Assembly (NCBI GenBank): GCA_016213865.1
Contig: JACQZL010000423.1
Span: 9,678-73,677, forward strand
Length of the DNA: 64,000 nt
Direction of reading: 5' to 3'
Origin: Candidatus Rifleibacteriota bacterium
Lineage (GTDB): Bacteria; UBP17; UBA6191; JACPRK01
Below the pieces are notes generated by a model. The model ran no database searches and was not told where the DNA came from. It saw only the letters and a program-made list of their open reading frames with translations. Position numbers and translations under genes: made by a program. Position 1 is the stretch's first letter; every line of letters starts with the position of its first letter. Below are positions 63,111 through 64,000 of the stretch, one piece after another.

Positions 63111-63989
63111 CTAGACCGCGATGCGCCGAAGGCTGATCAGACTGCCCAGGACCCCCAGGAGCACCCCCATCGTCATCAGTTGCCAGGCCAGGCGGAAAAG
63201 CTCGGCCGAACTGGCGACCAGCTTGAGGAAGGGTGCGATCGACTGCAGTCGCGCCACGAGGACGGGATACCCCACGAGCAGGATCGTCAGCGCGATGAGG
63301 GCACCGAAGAAGCCCTGCAGGAACCCCTCGATCAGGAAGGGCGTCCGGATGAACCAGTTGGTCGCTCCGACCAGCTTCATGATGCTGATCTCGGTCCGGC
63401 GGGCGTAGACAGTCAGCTTGATCGTGTTGGCGATGATCATGAGCGAGGCTGTTCCGAGGACCAGCACCAGGATCAGTCCGACCGAACGCGCCAGGTCGAC
63501 CAGCTTGAGCAGGGCGCCCACCTCTCGTTCGCCCACGCTCAGGTCGGCGACCCCGGGCCACTGGCGCGCGCGCGCGACGAAGGCGTCGAAGTCGATGCCG
63601 TCCTGCAGTCTCAGGTCGAACGACTCGGGAAGCGGGTTCTCCCGGAGCTCGAAGTCCGACCAGCCCATCCACTCCTTGACCGACGCGAGGGCCTTCGCGC
63701 GGCTGATGAACTCGTAGTTGACGATGGACGCATCGCTCTCGAACTTGCGGGTCAGCTCCCGCTTCTGGACGTCGGTCAGGTCCTGCTTGATGTAGACCGT
63801 GAGCTGGAGCTGCGAGCGAAGGGCCTTCAGGTTCTCGTTCATGTTGCGCATGAAGAGAAGGAAGGAGCCCAGGATGAAGAGCGTGATCACCACGGTCGAC
63901 AGCGTCGCCAGGTTCATCACGAAGGCCTGGCGGAAGCCGTCGAAGGCCTCGCGGAAGTGGAAGGTCAAGCCCCGGAGGCTATCGCGCAA
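63111..63989 (-). CDS. ftsX: cell division protein FtsX
   Basis: This 292-residue protein has four membrane segments (about 25-47, 173-194, 222-245 and 264-285) with an extracytoplasmic loop after the first (about 50-165), as in FtsX. Family motifs are VYIKQDLTDVQKREL, TEISIMKLVGATNWFIRTPF and EGFLQGFFGALIAL. With FtsE it forms an ABC-type complex that controls septal peptidoglycan hydrolysis through EnvC. TTG is used as start, with GAGGAGG four nt upstream, but the window ends 11 nt further on, so the true start and ftsE may lie outside. Confidence 0.93.
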   Translation of the reverse strand: MRDSLRGLTFHFREAFDGFRQAFVMNLATLSTVVITLFILGSFLLFMRNMNENLKALRSQLQLTVYIKQDLTDVQKRELTRKFESDASIVNYEFISRAKALASVKEWMGWSDFELRENPLPESFDLRLQDGIDFDAFVARARQWPGVADLSVGEREVGALLKLVDLARSVGLILVLVLGTASLMIIANTIKLTVYARRTEISIMKLVGATNWFIRTPFLIEGFLQGFFGALIALTILLVGYPVLVARLQSIAPFLKLVASSAELFRLAWQLMTMGVLLGVLGSLISLRRIAV

Positions 63990-64000
63990 GGGGCCTCCTC

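Overview
This is chromosomal DNA of a GC-rich Gram-negative bacterium. The evidence for a lipopolysaccharide-type outer membrane is two LpxB-family proteins, an MsbA-like exporter, an LpxL-like acyltransferase and several lipoproteins. The window holds the usual replication-origin neighbourhood: rpmH-rnpA-yidD-yidC-mnmE leaves leftwards and dnaA-recF-dciA-gyrB-gyrA leaves rightwards. I cannot assign a phylum. A dockerin-tailed esterase, SUMF1/FGE-type, DUF2252 and DUF885 proteins, pilin-like cysteine repeats and an archaeal/cyanobacterial-looking condensin suggest a deep-branching lineage (Planctomycetota, Acidobacteriota or a candidate phylum) rather than a well-studied proteobacterium. No tRNA, rRNA, CRISPR array, prophage or intact insertion sequence was seen.

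Layout. 0-9.7 kb: mixed single genes (DUF234 ATPase, triple-repeat lipoprotein, acyl carrier protein, M48 protease, DUF2252 protein, a coupled membrane/arrestin-like pair, a CNNM/CorC protein). 9.8-14.1 kb: leftward operon of a small protein, a Rad50/YhaN-like ATPase with a membrane hairpin, and a HEAT-repeat protein. 14.4-20.6 kb: a small secreted protein with clear promoter and terminator, then smc-scpA-scpB. 20.6-25.7 kb: a secreted protein, then the mnmE/yidC/yidD/rnpA/rpmH block. 25.6-26.2 kb: origin-like region. 26.2-36.0 kb: dnaA-recF-dciA-gyrB-[SUMF1 protein]-gyrA-ftsB/divIC-like. 36.1-42.4 kb: Ig-like lipoprotein, S1/P1-phospholipase C-like enzyme, cis/trans fatty acid isomerase (Cti), GNAT acetyltransferase. 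42.4-44.2 kb: an accessory patch with a PIN/Phd toxin-antitoxin pair between imperfect direct repeats, then two perfect DnaA boxes. 44.2-51.4 kb: leftward holB-lpxB-msbA-lpxB paralogue-lpxL::CPBP operon. 51.5-57.2 kb: rpsT, dockerin esterase, DUF885 protein, amidohydrolase and dispersed repeats. 57.2-64 kb: leftward ftsX-envC-(inactive S41)-ctpA-ggt-amidohydrolase, a cell-wall and division cluster cut by the window edge just before the expected ftsE.

How the genes work together. The window centres on chromosome replication and segregation (dnaA, recF, dciA, gyrase, holB, condensin), outer-membrane lipid building, and septal peptidoglycan hydrolysis (FtsX/EnvC with carboxy-terminal proteases). 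The most unusual items are the archaeal-type condensin operon, the S41 homologue that has lost both catalytic residues beside an intact paralogue, the LpxL-CPBP protease fusion between two divergent LpxB proteins, the membrane-anchored Rad50-like ATPase, the lipoprotein made of three pilin-head-like repeats, and a roughly 160-bp dispersed repeat in three copies.
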